Below the pieces are notes generated by a model. The model worked only from the letters and a program-made list of their open reading frames with translations, was not told the origin of the DNA and did not search any database. A DNA stretch of 64,000 nucleotides. It comes from Bimastos eiseni (taxonomy: Eukaryota > Annelida > Clitellata > Crassiclitellata > Lumbricidae). Numbering within the stretch: position 1 is the first letter of the stretch; the number at the start of each line of letters is the position of its first letter. This document shows, one piece after another, positions 49,417-63,100 of this stretch. The translations under genes were made by a program, and so were the position numbers. The stretch is from contig OY365822.1 in assembly GCA_959347315.1 (NCBI GenBank), positions 8,274,809-8,338,808 of the forward strand. The letters are read 5' to 3'.

Positions 49417-52400
49417 CTGTGTGTATATAACGGTAACGGTTCCATTCGAAGCACTGACTTACTTAGATGTATAGATATGGTGTACCTCAAATGTTCCATT
49501 CCATCGCCTTATGACTGTCTTTGGCGGACGTAATGTAATTTGGGCCTAAATCTGTGACTTGTGTCTGAAGACCGTTCCTTTAAGACCAAGACCGACGCAT
49601 TCGAGACCAAGACCGCAGTTTTCCGGTCTCGAGACCGTCTCGAGACCACATCCCTGGTTCTAAATGTGTGACTTTGGTCTAAATGTGAGACGTCCGTCTG
49701 TCTGTGTCTGGTCTGTCTGGCCTAGTGATGAATAGGCCTACGCGATTCCTTAGAGCGCAGACAGACAAAAGATGGAGAACCGTTCTACAATGACGCCACC
49801 GTCATGGACGAGTGACCAAGCAGAGAATGATTTGATTCGATGAGAGGGAAGGGTCCCTGCAGCAGCCAAATGAAAGCAGATCCTCAGTGTTCCTCCTCTG
49901 CGGATGAGAACCTCCTCTGCGTCGAAAGCGATCCGTCTCAGTGAACAATTGAATCCGCAGTTTCCTAAGAATCGTCTCTTTCCGCACAGCTGTATACTCT
50001 AGTCTCGCCTCAGCAAACAGACGTTTTGTGCATCAATTTCACGAAGAATTATCAAGCCTGGGTATGATATGGCTGTTCCTCCTCCTCCTTCCTCTTTGTC
50101 GTGCTAGTTTCCTCGTTCTCCTGGTTCTCCTTCCTACTCGTCCTGATATTTTCCTCCTATATATACCTCCTCTTCTTCTTCCTCGTCGGCTATTCCCCAT
50201 TCCTCCTGATCCTCCTTCCTCATCGTCCTGTTATTTTTTTATCCTCTTCCTTCTCCTTTTTCCTCGTCCTGTTATTTACGTCATCCTCCTGGTCACTTTT
50301 CCTCCTCGTCCTCTTTTTCTTCCTCATTGTCTTGCTATTTTTCCTCCTTCTCCTCCTTCCCTACTCCTTTCCGTGCAACGAATGGGATATCTATTGTTTG
50401 TCTCTTTCTTTATGATTTCATATAATTTCCGTCGTGTTCTATTATTCCGCAATGAATATAACTCAGTCATTTGCTGACTGTGATTATGCGATCCTATGTA
50501 AAGTGTAGACTCTCAGACGCTTTTAATTCGAACTTTCTTTTACAAGTAGTAGTTTCAGTTTAGCAATACTTCATGATAACAAAGATCATTAGCGTCGTCC
50601 TCCTCCATTATCCACGCGTGGGACTGCCATTGCCACGGCACGAGCAGTGGCTTAGTTTCTTTTGAAATTATAGATGCTCCCACTGTTACCTGTCCTCTTT
50701 GTCTTGCATTACCTTGCCTGAAATTCTGATGGAACTTCCAGGTGACGATTCCGTTCCGCGACTCATTGAGGAGACTTTCACGCGCGTGGTCGTCGCCCGG
50801 AAGTATTCGTCAGCCACGTTTGACTGTCAGTTCGAGGCTGGAGTGGTCTCCCAGTGGTACCTCCACCAACTGCACCTGGCAAACACCACCAAGTAAGACT
50901 ACTCTCCACCTTTCCAATTCAGTCAATGGTTTTATCTGCCAGGGAAGCTGTGTAGTTTGGAATATCTGTCAGTAAAGCTTAACTATTTTATTTTCGTATC
51001 AGGTCATTCTCCAATCTTTCCAATAACTCTGTCTCTATCTTATGAATCTGTTATGTTATCTTAAAAAATCTGTCTATTTGTTAGTCAGCCAGTCAGTCTA
51101 GTCAATCAGTTGTAAGTCAGCCAGTCAGTCTAATCAGTGAGGAAGCCAGCCAGCCATTCAGTCCACCAGTCAGTCAGTCAGTCAGATGTTAGTGAACCAG
51201 CCAAAACCCAGTCCAGTCAGTCATCTCTCTGTCTCTTCGATATTGATAATGGTTGCGATGGTTCATTGGTTCATTTTGTCTTGGACAGGTATTACATCGT
51301 AAGCAATGGCTCCCTCATCATCAACCACGTGGACGAGGATGATGCAGGTGCATACAGATGCATTGGAACCAGTGCCTCGAATGCCTCCATCAACCAGGTC
51401 TTCACGGCTGAGCTTCACCTCGCCTGTACGTTCAACCCTTATTACATTACTATGTACAGCAGTATTTCGTTCTCTTGTATTTTATGTACATTATATAATA
51501 ATGATAAATTTTGGAGACGTAGATCAAGTAGTGGTAGTTTTAGTTTAACGACGCTGTGTGATGATAAAGATCATCAGCATCGCCCTCCTCCTTTATCCAG
51601 GCTTGGGTCTGGCACTTCCTGAGTGCTAGCAGTGGCGGAGTTACGTATTGATCGAGGATTCTTTTCAAACAGGTGTCTACGGTCCCACACATGTGATTTC
51701 GTTTACCAGACTAATACCAGTAGGTAAGTAACAGTAGGCTGTAACAACAGCAGTTTACAGTGTAACAGAATAGGGCTGTAATGTTAAGATGCTTTAACGT
51801 GTAATGGTGTATTATTCTAAGCGTTTAACCAGTAAATAATTTAATTCTGTAGGTTATAGCACTTGATGATGAAAATTTGTGATTCTGTATACCAGCGATT
51901 CCCAACCTGTGGCCCGCGGGCCAAAAATGGCCAGCCAGGCCTACAGAAGTGGCCCTTGGCCTATCAGAGTTTTACAAAAATGTATGTGCAATAAAATGAA
52001 CATTTACCGAATTATTATTTTCGATTATAAATTATTATATTTTGTTGACGTTTTAAGTAACATAAAATGTATCTGTCCATGTGTAATTTCATTCTATTCT
52101 AAAAAGAATGTGTTCAAATTTTAAATAATTATTTTTAACCTTGTGGCCCTTCATGTCCTCCAACTAAATACAAGTGGCCCTTATTCGAAAAAGGTTGGGA
52201 GCCACTGCTATAGACAATATAATGCAATTAAAGATCAGGGTAAGATAGGACGTGTCTAGCATCATGAATGCTCAACAAATCACCTGGAGAAGTTGTCTCA
52301 AGTATACCTCAATGGAAGATCAATCAGAATGGGATTGATTTGCATGGGGCACGTCTGGGAAAAGGTATATCCGGCTAATAACCCCTGGGCAATAGCCCCC

Positions 52401-54062
52401 AGCCATAAACCCCCCGGCCAATAACCCCCCCCCCGGCCCACAACCCCTAGGGAAATAACCCCCTATGAAATTTACTCCCATGCCAAATATATATTGCAAT
52501 TAATGACACTTCGAACGTCGGAGCTGTGCAATCGACGGCGGCGGCTATAGTATTGTTATATGGTAATAGTATTGCTATATCGTAATTATGTAATATTTGC
52601 ATTACGAACGTTTGACTTGCAGGATACCACGAGAATATTTGAACCTACCTAGTAGTTAAACGCACATGTATACTGCGTATCAGTAACTATATGGACTGTG
52701 CACTATATATACCTATGATCATACATGTGAGTGAGTGAGTGAGTGAGTGAGTGAGTGAGTGAGTGAGTGAGTGAGTGAGTGATATGAACATATTGCGTCG
52801 TTCATCAATTTGGTCCAAATGTTACCTAGACTTATCCAAACATCGTTACAGTCATAACCAGTTTTCTATGTAAATAGAGACTGGCTTTCACTCTAAATCG
52901 AAAACTGACCTCTTCTAGGCTACTTATGACTCCTGTAGTTTGTCCTGTTTCAATATGCACTGCTGAACTTCATTAGCGGGGATTATCGGATAACTGTTGT
53001 ATTGTATATAGTTGCTTATGCACATCTAGTCTGATTTCAGAATTCTGGGGGCAACTGTACTTTTCAATATGTACTTCTGTGGAAGAGAGCATTATCAAAT
53101 GACAGTTGTATTGTAATTGCATACTACGTAAGCACAGCCAGTTTTGTTGTTGAGAATTCTAGGGACAAATGTACTTTAAAAAAATCTTTAGTGTAAGTTC
53201 CCTCTCTGTGGTAGTAGTACTTTCGGTTTCACGACACTGTGTGATAACAAAGGTCATTATCGTCGCCCTCCTTCTTTATCCAGGCTTGGGACTGGCACTG
53301 TAACAGAGCTGGTTGTATGTATGCTGATTTGTTAATCTGGTAACGGGCATGGCATTTACCTGCTGGGGCCAGGATTCAATGACTGGCCTGCATCGGTTTA
53401 GTCAGGTAACTGGATACCTGGAACGGCCAGGTGTATGTTAAGTGTGGAGCCATGGTCAATTAGACGTATCCAGTTTGCTCTTTGTTACCTTTCTAAACTC
53501 TATCGGATGTCAGATCTCGACTCATTCACTCGCTCTGCATGCCTGACCATGACGAACCACTACACAGGATGCCCGTATCATTCAATACTTCCTCTATGCT
53601 CTTCAAATAATGTGGCCAGGTGATGACAAAACACGGCCGAGATCAGTGACTGTGGCTTGCGGGTGAACACTTGTATACTGTGACACCAATGACTGCTATA
53701 ATTAAAATGTGTCCTACTTGTCACAGCAGTAGCTATTGCTTAGACGGCAGCGAATCGCTACAGTGTAAAGACTATAAGTTACTACAAGTTACCCCCCCTC
53801 CCTAATTTGATTTAGCCTCCCATCTGGCCCGCGGGACCTGTCTTTCTATAAACTTCTCAAGACTTTCCTGTTTGACCGGGCCCGTGTCGGGAGCGCCTCT
53901 GAATAGTTATCTTGAAGAGGCGCTATATGAATTACTTAGATAGACAGACAGATAGATGGATGGATGGATGTAACAGATAGATAGATGGATGGATGGATGG
54001 ACGGATGGATGGATGGATGGATAGATAGATGGATAGATAGATAGATAGTTAAATAGATAGAT

Positions 54063-54093
<31 letters not shown>

Positions 54094-54134
54094 TAGATAG
54101 ATAGATAGTTAAATAGATAGTTAAATAGATAGAT

Positions 54135-54165
<31 letters not shown>

Positions 54166-57100
54166 TAGATAGATAGATGAATGTTACCCTCCACGGAAAT
54201 CTGAACGCGATTTCATGTTACTCCATGGGAGAGGGGGAGCTGATTGAAGGGTAATCTGAAATCGCTACACCTGTATCAGACAATTTATCAGCCGTAGTAG
54301 CGCCTTGCACGATAGGATTGCGTCATCTGCTATTTCTAACTTAGAAGCGCCATCGTTTTGCTCTTCGTTCTCCTCCCTCCATTCCGCGCTTGTAAAGAGA
54401 CCCTTTCTCCGTCGTCGTCCGTTCTATTTTTCCACATGTCCGATCAACACCTTTTCTCGTCGGCAATTAAATCTCCACCTTCTGCGTCTCTTCTTCCCTC
54501 TTTCCACCGACTCCTTCCAGCTCTTCGTAACCGGAGACCTGGAGCGCCGTCGACGCAGTCGGATGTTTTCGCACGTGTTTCCACTCGCGCGCATAGAAAG
54601 TCGGTCGTCGCGGACCCACAGTTTCTCCCTGAAATACGGCTACCGTATCCCTCCTCCTACCTGGCTCCCACTTCCCAGCAGCTACGCCTGTTATGGCACC
54701 TGGTTTCAATTGTGGACGCGCCACGGGGCTGACTCCTGGGCGATTCGCCCTTCTCCTCATTGCCCCTCGTATGCGTCCGTGCGCACGCGACCAGAACCCA
54801 AATTGCATTAATTATTGCGTCGTAACTTAGAACGTTTTCACCTTTAGCCCTTATTGGAAGACGTCTTCTGTTCCAAAGCACTCGCTGTTGGCGTCTTTTA
54901 CTCATCCGCATCATCATCGCCACGTGCCTTGGTGGTAGTAATGCTGGTGGTTGTTGCCTAGTGGTTGGTTAACTTTACCTGAGTTGCGGCATGGTCTTAA
55001 TGCGCAAGTAGTCCATTCCTTGTCTATTAGACACCTGCGCGATTGGTGTTTCATATTAACAGGGCTGTCAAGCGTCCGGCAAAAGAAGGACTCGCCCTTC
55101 CCTTTGGTGGCATCGTCGTCATTCATTCATTACGAAGATTTATATAGCGCCCCTTAAAGGTTACTACTCTGGAGCGCTCCCGACCCCGGCACGGCTAAAA
55201 AGAATAGTTTTAAGGTGAGTATAAAATGAGTCTGAGTGGACTCTGGGTGACAAGTGCAACGCCAACAGGAGCGTGTTCCAGAGAGAGGGGCCAACCATGT
55301 TCTATGTCCGGCGAAAAAAGCTGAAAGCTTGTTGTAATGAGCTATTATTTTATGGCAGTTTTTAAAGGCTCCCATCCACCATTTTTCACAGACGATTTCT
55401 AGTCCAGGATCTGAATAATTTTCCAAGCAAGAAATACATTTGTTTATATATTGTAATAGAGCTGCTATAAAAGAAAAAGAGCATAGACTGTCAATGTGAC
55501 TCTACAGTCAAAGTCCTCATTTTATTTTTCCAAAGTTGCCACATTGCAAGTTCTTTCTCAGAATTACTTAAAAAGTGCGAATTTTTCTCTTAATAGGTGC
55601 AAATTTTTCTCTTGAAAGTGCGAATTTTTTCCTTAAAACTGCGAGTTTTTCTTCTGTATTCCTGGACAAAATGGCAACGTTGAAAGAGTTTTCTTCTCCT
55701 CAATGAACGCTCAGTGGACAAAGAAAAGGCATTAAGAACAGTCAACTCCTTTCCCTTTACTCCTCAAGCCTTCCATGTGAAGCTCAAGTCTGACCTTTTC
55801 AAGAAATCTTACCCAGACACACTTAATCATCCGCCCTCCAATCCTCGACCAAACCCACACCCCCCCTTAACATCTAGTTTGCGTCCTCTCGCCCTCTACA
55901 AGCCGGATTCTGACCTTAATAATAATAATAATAATAATAATAATTATTATTATTATTATTATTATATTCTTCGTTTAATTTCAAATAAATAACTAATATT
56001 AATCGTTTAATTTCAAATTAATAAATAAATAATAATAATTTTCGTTTAATTTCAAACTGACAAACCTCAGTATGATTACAAGAACAGATTATTAGAACTA
56101 CCCTTTCGACATCCCTTTAGATTTGACGCAGCGCTCGTGAATAAGCTGATGCCCTCCTCTTAGGTTTTTAGTGATGCTTTAGAAGTTTGGAGATTACGAT
56201 TACGAATAATGTCTGTTCTTCGTAAACATTGTTTCTTTTGAGAAACTCTGTGATTGTTGCATTTTGCCACTTTGAAACCAAGTGGAACTGAAGAAGTGAG
56301 TGTCTTTCGATTAGTCGAAACCTCCGTGTGCTACGGCTTGTGTTTAAACCTGGACGAATTCTTATCTGGGGCTGTAAAGTACCGCAGTTAATTATACCAG
56401 ACGCGATAGCGTCGTCGTGTAGAGGAACGATGCCTAGATTTCAGGAACAGGTTCTGGCCTCTCCCTCCAGAGGACTGCACCTTGCCCTGAGTTGTAGCAT
56501 ACTGACATGCCGTTCTATTTATGTTATTACTTTTTTGTGGGCTGATTCTTCTCGGATTTCCTTCCTGTTTAATTATTAATCCCGGTTTCCCCCTCCTTCG
56601 ATTTGTTTTTTCTCTAAGTATAGAATTTTTCTAAATTTGTTTTCGTTTGCTTAAAGCTTGATGTCTGCAGCAATGTCTTGTGCTATTGTAGGCCTATGGT
56701 AGATGATTCCGCAGCACTATCTGGGACTAAAGTAATGCGAACGAATGATGCTTTAATCTTGAACTGCATTGGTGTTGTGTGTATGAAACAAACATGTAGT
56801 TTTATGGTGCACCTGATGAGTTCTGCTAATGTGCTAGGCCTGTAGCGTTTAACGTGCTGGCTGTCAACCGAAGAGTTCCGGGTGTAAGCCCTGCCAGGTT
56901 CAAATTTGTTTCTCGATTTCTGATGCACCTGCGATCCCGTTCGAACTCAATGGACCATACACTGACCATGAACGGATCATACATTGACCATACACGGATC
57001 ATTAACTGACCATACACTGACCACACACTGACTATGAGCTGTTTCTACACTGACCATAAAGTGACCATGATCTGACCATAAACTGCCCATAAACTGACCA

Positions 57101-60100
57101 TACAATGACCATACACTGAATGGCAATGGGAAGATGAGGTGGCAGGAAGAGTATTAGCCACCGGACTTCTTCTAAATCTACTTCTCCCTAAATCTACAGA
57201 AACAGATACTTTCAATATCGACACTATTCTGTTTCTTGCATTGATAACAGAGTCATTGGCGATGTTAGTACTTGCGGTCTTCCATTCTGTGATAAGTCTG
57301 GGATGGTAGCATGGTTCTGGCGAGAGATAAGTGTCCGCCTTGGTCGTCGGAGGTCATTGAAGCTAATCTCTGTCCACTCCAGGTTCACTTGATCTTTCAA
57401 GTGTCGCCGGTAGATGGCTATTGCTGCCACGTGCATTGATTTGTTGCTGGTACTCTTATCTGTCTGCCTCTCTTTCTCTCTACGTTCAGCCCTTGTATGT
57501 GTGTCTGTCTGGTTGTGCATCTCTCCTGATGTCTGTGTCTGTGTCTGCATGTTTTTCTCTGTATCTGTTTCTTTTAGTCTGTCGACTAAAGAGTCTTTAT
57601 CACTCTATCTATTCGTATGTGTGTTTTTGTATGCATTTATTTCTTTGTATATGTCTCTTTATCTGTACGTGTGTAATATTAGAACGCAATGTTCTACTAT
57701 TCTAACGCAATGTTCTACTATTCTAACGCAATGTTCTACTATTCCAAAGCAATGTTCTGCTATTAGAACACATTGTTCTACTATTAGAACACAATGTTCT
57801 ACTATTAGATCAGAATGTTCTTAAATTTGATAGAACTGTTCTAAGATTAGATCAGAAAGTTCCATGGGCATCAATCCCCCTCTGAGTGATGGAGGTGAAA
57901 TCCCCGATCCCAAGTGTCAGGAAGGCAAGATATTCCCCCCTCTAAGACAAAAAATATCACCCATACGTGAAATTGGGAGGCATTTGCCTCCGGACCCCCC
58001 TATCTGGACGCTCCTGGAAGTTCTATGATCAGGTCAGGATGTTCTAGGATGTACTCAAATGATTTACATCTTCAGAAGCAATTATTCATATGTATATATT
58101 ATGTATATATATATGTATTTGTCTTTGTGCTTGCATGTATGTGTTTGCATACATGTATGCATTAAATATGTGTAAAATCGTGTATAGGCCTATATATATA
58201 ATTTGCATATATAGTTCGTAAGAAGTTCACGCCATGCATGTCACCGCATTCACAATGCCAGTTAAAGCGCGTTGTACCATTGAATGCTGGGGCCAGCTGT
58301 AAGCTTCCCATGGTGACCTTTTCTACAGTATAATCCGACCTTCGTTTGTTACACTCTAAAAATTGCCCAGTCCATGGTCGGCTGCCCATCGTCTGGCCTG
58401 AACGGGTGTCCGCCACCTGGGCAGATGGGAGGCGAGTCAAGCGGGGGAGGCTTAGGGCATCCGGTCTCCGTCAGTCTGTCCATACCGTGTGGGACGAGAC
58501 CACACAACAGGGTGAGGCTTCGCTCTGGGTCAAAAATGGACTGCTATAAAAAGTCTTTGCATTGAAAACCATTATCTATGCCTGCTGCTGAAGAGTTACA
58601 ACGATGACGCTACAAGATTAACCGATTATTTTGCGCATTCAGTTGCTAAGTGCTCCTCTTTCCTTTCTCTTCCTCCTCCTGCTCATTCTTTGGCTCGTAA
58701 TTATGATTGGACATGATATTCGTAATTTTTTCCATTAGTAGCCAAGAACCCTTTTATGGTCAAGACTGGAAAATCCTTGTGTAACGTCTTTTCACTGGTT
58801 TTTAGGCGATAATCGGGAGCAAGAAATGTTCGCTTCTTTTTGCATAACAAGCTGATTCATTAACTTTTAGCTATTGTAATAAATTGACGAATAACTTAAA
58901 AACTCTCTCTGCAAAATAAAAAAATGCCTTTGGAGGTTTAAAACATCATATTTTCAATTAGAAGCAAATGGGGCGACATCTGTGTTTTAGAAATTAAGAG
59001 TAAAACTGGTACACGGAAAGTTGACGAGTAACCATAAATTCCTTGATAGTAAGTGAAAGCTGTTCGTATTTTATTTCCTTTCTTGTGGAGTCCACTTTCA
59101 GCGCTTCGTCTGCGATACTATTCGAAAGGCCTCCTTTTTCCGCAGACAGATTCCTTCTGCAGACGTTGCCCGATGCCTACCACAAGTTGCGACCTGTCAG
59201 CTTGTTACCGCGAATGATGCAAATTGATTGATTGGTTGATTGATTGACGACCCGAGAGGCGGGAACTGTTTACTGACGCCAGAGGACGCTGATATTCGTA
59301 CGTCAGTCGACGACGCATCGGGATCCGTGCACTGCAGACGGAAAAACGGCGCTATATAATGTGCCTCGGTGCTGTCGTGTTCGTGGCTATGTAAACATGT
59401 ATATAGCTGACTGAGTGGCCACTGGCTTTGGCGTTTTTATTGCGCTGGTGTGGTTTATGTCTAGCTCTATCGTTGCTAGAAACGGCTAAGATGCTGAGAG
59501 GCCGTTCAGTTGCATTTATTACTAAAGTTACTGAGCTATAGTGTCTGCTGTCTTACTAACTGTTGCAACTTGTTCGTTAGAAATAAGTTCAATTGACATT
59601 GAGCATCATATTGGCCTAGGCTAGTGCATATAGAGCGTCTCTGAGTAGATTTCTTGAAGAGGCGCTATATCAGTAGCTCACCCCTCTGACCCCTAACAAA
59701 CCGGACACTGTATTGTAATTGGTTTAAAACGTTTACTACAAGAAATGAGAATGATTAATAGGGAACATTCCAAATGCAATACAATACAACTAGGCATTTA
59801 TAACGAGCTTTGACAAGACAAGTCTTGCACAAAAGCACGCTGCGCTGCATTCTTAGTCGTAGTCAGCGCTCGTGAATAAGCTGGTGCCCTGCGCTTAACT
59901 TTAAAGTGGTGCTTGAGAAATTTGGAGATTACGATTAGATCAATGAGAATAGGTACGTCTTCAGTTTTGTCTTGAAAATTGAAACGGTTGTGGCTTGACG
60001 GACAGTAGTTGGGAGACTATTCCATTCTGTGGGTCCTGCGACGACTGAGAATGCACGGTTCCCAAACTTCTTGTTAGTGCGATGTATGGTAAAGTCTCCA

Positions 60101-63100
60101 CGCGTAGATGATCGGAGTCCTCTTGAGGAAGAGGCAGCGCATGACGCAACCATGGACGTCATGGACGAGGTGGAGGTTTCGTTATGAATGTGCCGGAACG
60201 CCGTTCCGGCACGTTCCGCCAGAAAAAAACATTGCATATCATAAAATTTTATGCATATATTACAACTGAAATTTGACATTGCCCTTTTTCCGACATTTTT
60301 TGCTCAGAAGTGCACAAATGCCTTGACGACACAACTGCAGTTCAATTGTGCGCGAAGGACTTGTTCAAGGTCCCTACACAGTGATGCCTCGGACGAGGGT
60401 CGAACCCGCACACTGAGCGTTGATGGCAGAGCGCTCTAACCAATCGGCCACCATGCCAATATATACTTTGTATGCAACAATAATAAAATGTTATAAACGC
60501 ATTTGCTTTCTATGTAGAAATCATACAGTCCTGTATACGGTCGTGTATGCTGTTCCCTGTCAGTAGACTGGCTGCTTGGTTACCGTTGCCATTGACGCAT
60601 CTGTTGCCAATGACAAGCCGTCGATCTGGGTGGGACGTGTCTACGTCATCATTCGTCTGCTCGTAGAGTAGTATATCGGCGGGAAATCTGGTGGCAATAA
60701 GAGCGCCGTGTGCAGGCGACGGCATGGCTCTCCTCTTCCCGAGGGTGGCCCGGGGGCGGGAAGAGACGATTGACGAGAGGTGGGTAATAGACAGGGCCCT
60801 GACAGACGCCTGTATTTTGCTGTTGTGCGTTATTTTCTTCTGCTTGGGAGGGTTTCAACTGTGTTCTTATGGGTTTGGCGCGTGCAGTTTGTGGACTGCT
60901 TTATAAAACAACAGTAACCTTAAAAACCGCGTGGCGCCCTGCATGCCACATGCTGAAGATATCATCACGAGATGTTTTTAATTAACTCTAAACTGAAGTT
61001 TGAATTAGTAGGTGCTCTAATGTTCTAAGATTGGATTGGAATTTTCTCAGATTTGATCAGAATGTTCTGAGGTTAAATCAGGATGTTCTGAGATTAGATC
61101 AGAATGTTCTAAGATTAGTTCGGAATGTTCTAAGATTAGATCAGAACGATTCAGATCTTCGGAAGCATCACGAGTGAGTGGGCATGGTTTTAGATCTGAA
61201 CAATATGACGGAGTCGTCGTTCGATCCAAGGTCATCTCCTGGGCATCCACACATAATTCCAGTGGGAGGCAAGATGGAGGTCCGATGCTTTCCACCCAAA
61301 GGGCTACCAGCACCCACCTCAAGGTAGGATCAGTCGCACACTAGCAAAGCATTGTCTTCTGTTAATGAGGCTACGGATGATTCTAATTAAAGCAATTCAA
61401 TTTTTTTAAGTGTTAGAGAATTTCAATTGTTTAGTCTCTCAATCTTTCTATTCAGTTTGTCAGTTATCTTGTCAAACCATCCAGCCAGTCATTCGTTTAG
61501 TCAGTCAGTCAGTCAGTCAGTCATTCAGTTATTCAGTCAGTCAGTCAGTCAGTCAGTTAGTCAATCAATTAGTAAGTCAATCTGTCAATAATCCAGTCAG
61601 TCATCCAGTTTTGTAACTCAGTAAGTAACTAAGTCACTCAACCAGTTGGTCAGTAACCAACCCAGTCAGTAACCCTTCAGCCAGCCAGCCAGTGGTCCAT
61701 CCGTCAAGAACCTATTCTGTCATCCCAGTGGCACAACGTTATCACTCAGACTTATAGAATCAATATTTAGGTAGAGATATTAAAAACAAAGATAAATAAT
61801 ATTGTATAAGCAAACAAACTTCGTAATAAAACCGATATAATTGCTAAGAACGTTGAATGACAGAATATTCTTGAGTGCGTGCCATTGCGTAAATCAGTCG
61901 GTGGGATCTAGTTAGATGTATGGCTAGATAAATAGATGTCTGTTCCGCGAGCAGGTGGCTCGTTCCTTCAGGGTCAGTTCCTCCAAGTGGAGGTCGGATC
62001 AAGGAGTCACCAGATGGAGTGATTACAATAGCACGGGTGGAAGAAGCGGACGCTGGAGCATACGTATGCCAGGTGGAAAATCTGGCTGGAATCAGGTCAC
62101 TCAGCTTCAACCTCGTTGTTTCCGGTAGGATTCATTACTTAACCAACGTTTACCATGTAAAGCAATAATATTTAAGTTGTAAGAATTGTTTGAGTTGTAA
62201 GAATTTTTGAATTGTAAGAATATTTCAATTGTAAGAATTTTTGAATTGTAAGAATATTTCAATTGTAAGAATTTTTGAATTGTAAGAATATTTCAATTGT
62301 AAGAATTTACTTACATAAATAACGTTGACTTGTATATGGGTGTTACAATGTTGGGTTATCCTTCGGTGGGTGACGTGGTCGGACCAACCTGTCCATCACG
62401 CACTGTATTATATTTTGCTCCTGCTGATGCCCCACTATACCCCAAATTTCCGGTGATGTGTAGGCCTATAACGTGCTGGATACTGTGGTCCACAGCAGGG
62501 GCAGAGACTTTAATAGGGAGCAGAAGGGCATGGTTCCCTCAAAAATTTCAGGTGGATGGGATAGAGCTGCTTATATCCCTCAATATTTCAGAAATATTTC
62601 ATGGATATTACGCCTATAAATATCTCCAGTGTTTCCACTGTTCATCCTTTTTGCTGCATCCATGTGTTCGGGAATTGAAATTTTTCTCAGACTTGTCTTC
62701 CAAACCCAAATTTTGTCGACCTGTCCCCCCTCTAAACCCAGGACCAAGTATCCGCCTTTGGTCCACTGGTCATTGGCACAGCATCGTGAAGCATTGGTCC
62801 CACGAGGCCATGTACTGTCATAATGATTGACGTTCTGACGGTTGATGAACCACGTGGCCTTTTATGACTGTTTGTAGTAACACCGCGAATTACTAAGCCT
62901 CCATTGTCTCAGTCGGTTCTTGAGGGAGACAGGGTGACCTTGGAGTGCAGGTTCTATGCCACACCTTATCCAGCGACTACTGTCAGCTGGAGGAAAACAG
63001 GACAACCAATCGACGTAAGGAAGACGAACTTTGACCTTTCATCCAGTGATGTCACCCAGTGATGTCACCCAGTGATGTCGCTCTAATCCTCAGACTAGAA

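Larger units (their letters stand above)
45898..50741. other. PTK7: PTK7 intron between Ig2 and Ig3
   Basis: 4.8 kb. It contains the 19-bp minisatellite, a minus family A copy, two SINEs, the iterated-end DNA element and TA microsatellites (49130-49420). A probable hAT end (49556-49657), a CCT-rich pyrimidine tract (50070-50380) and a family A copy follow. Confidence 0.7.
51426..61193. other. PTK7: PTK7 intron between Ig3 and Ig4
   Basis: 9.8 kb, the longest intron seen. It contains two family A repeats, a hAT element, GTGA and GATA microsatellites, four retrotransposon fragments, one SINE and both 21-bp minisatellites. A GC-rich, open-frame stretch at 54305-54811 is unexplained. Confidence 0.7.

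Noticed and set aside
54305..54811. 168-residue open frame in a GC-richer stretch
   Set aside because: Open on both strands, no domain recognised, intronic. Kept only as an unexplained GC-rich stretch.
62330..62830. 166-residue open frame between PTK7 exons 8 and 9
   Set aside because: No recognisable domain, lies wholly within an intron, and has no supporting splice or promoter signals.
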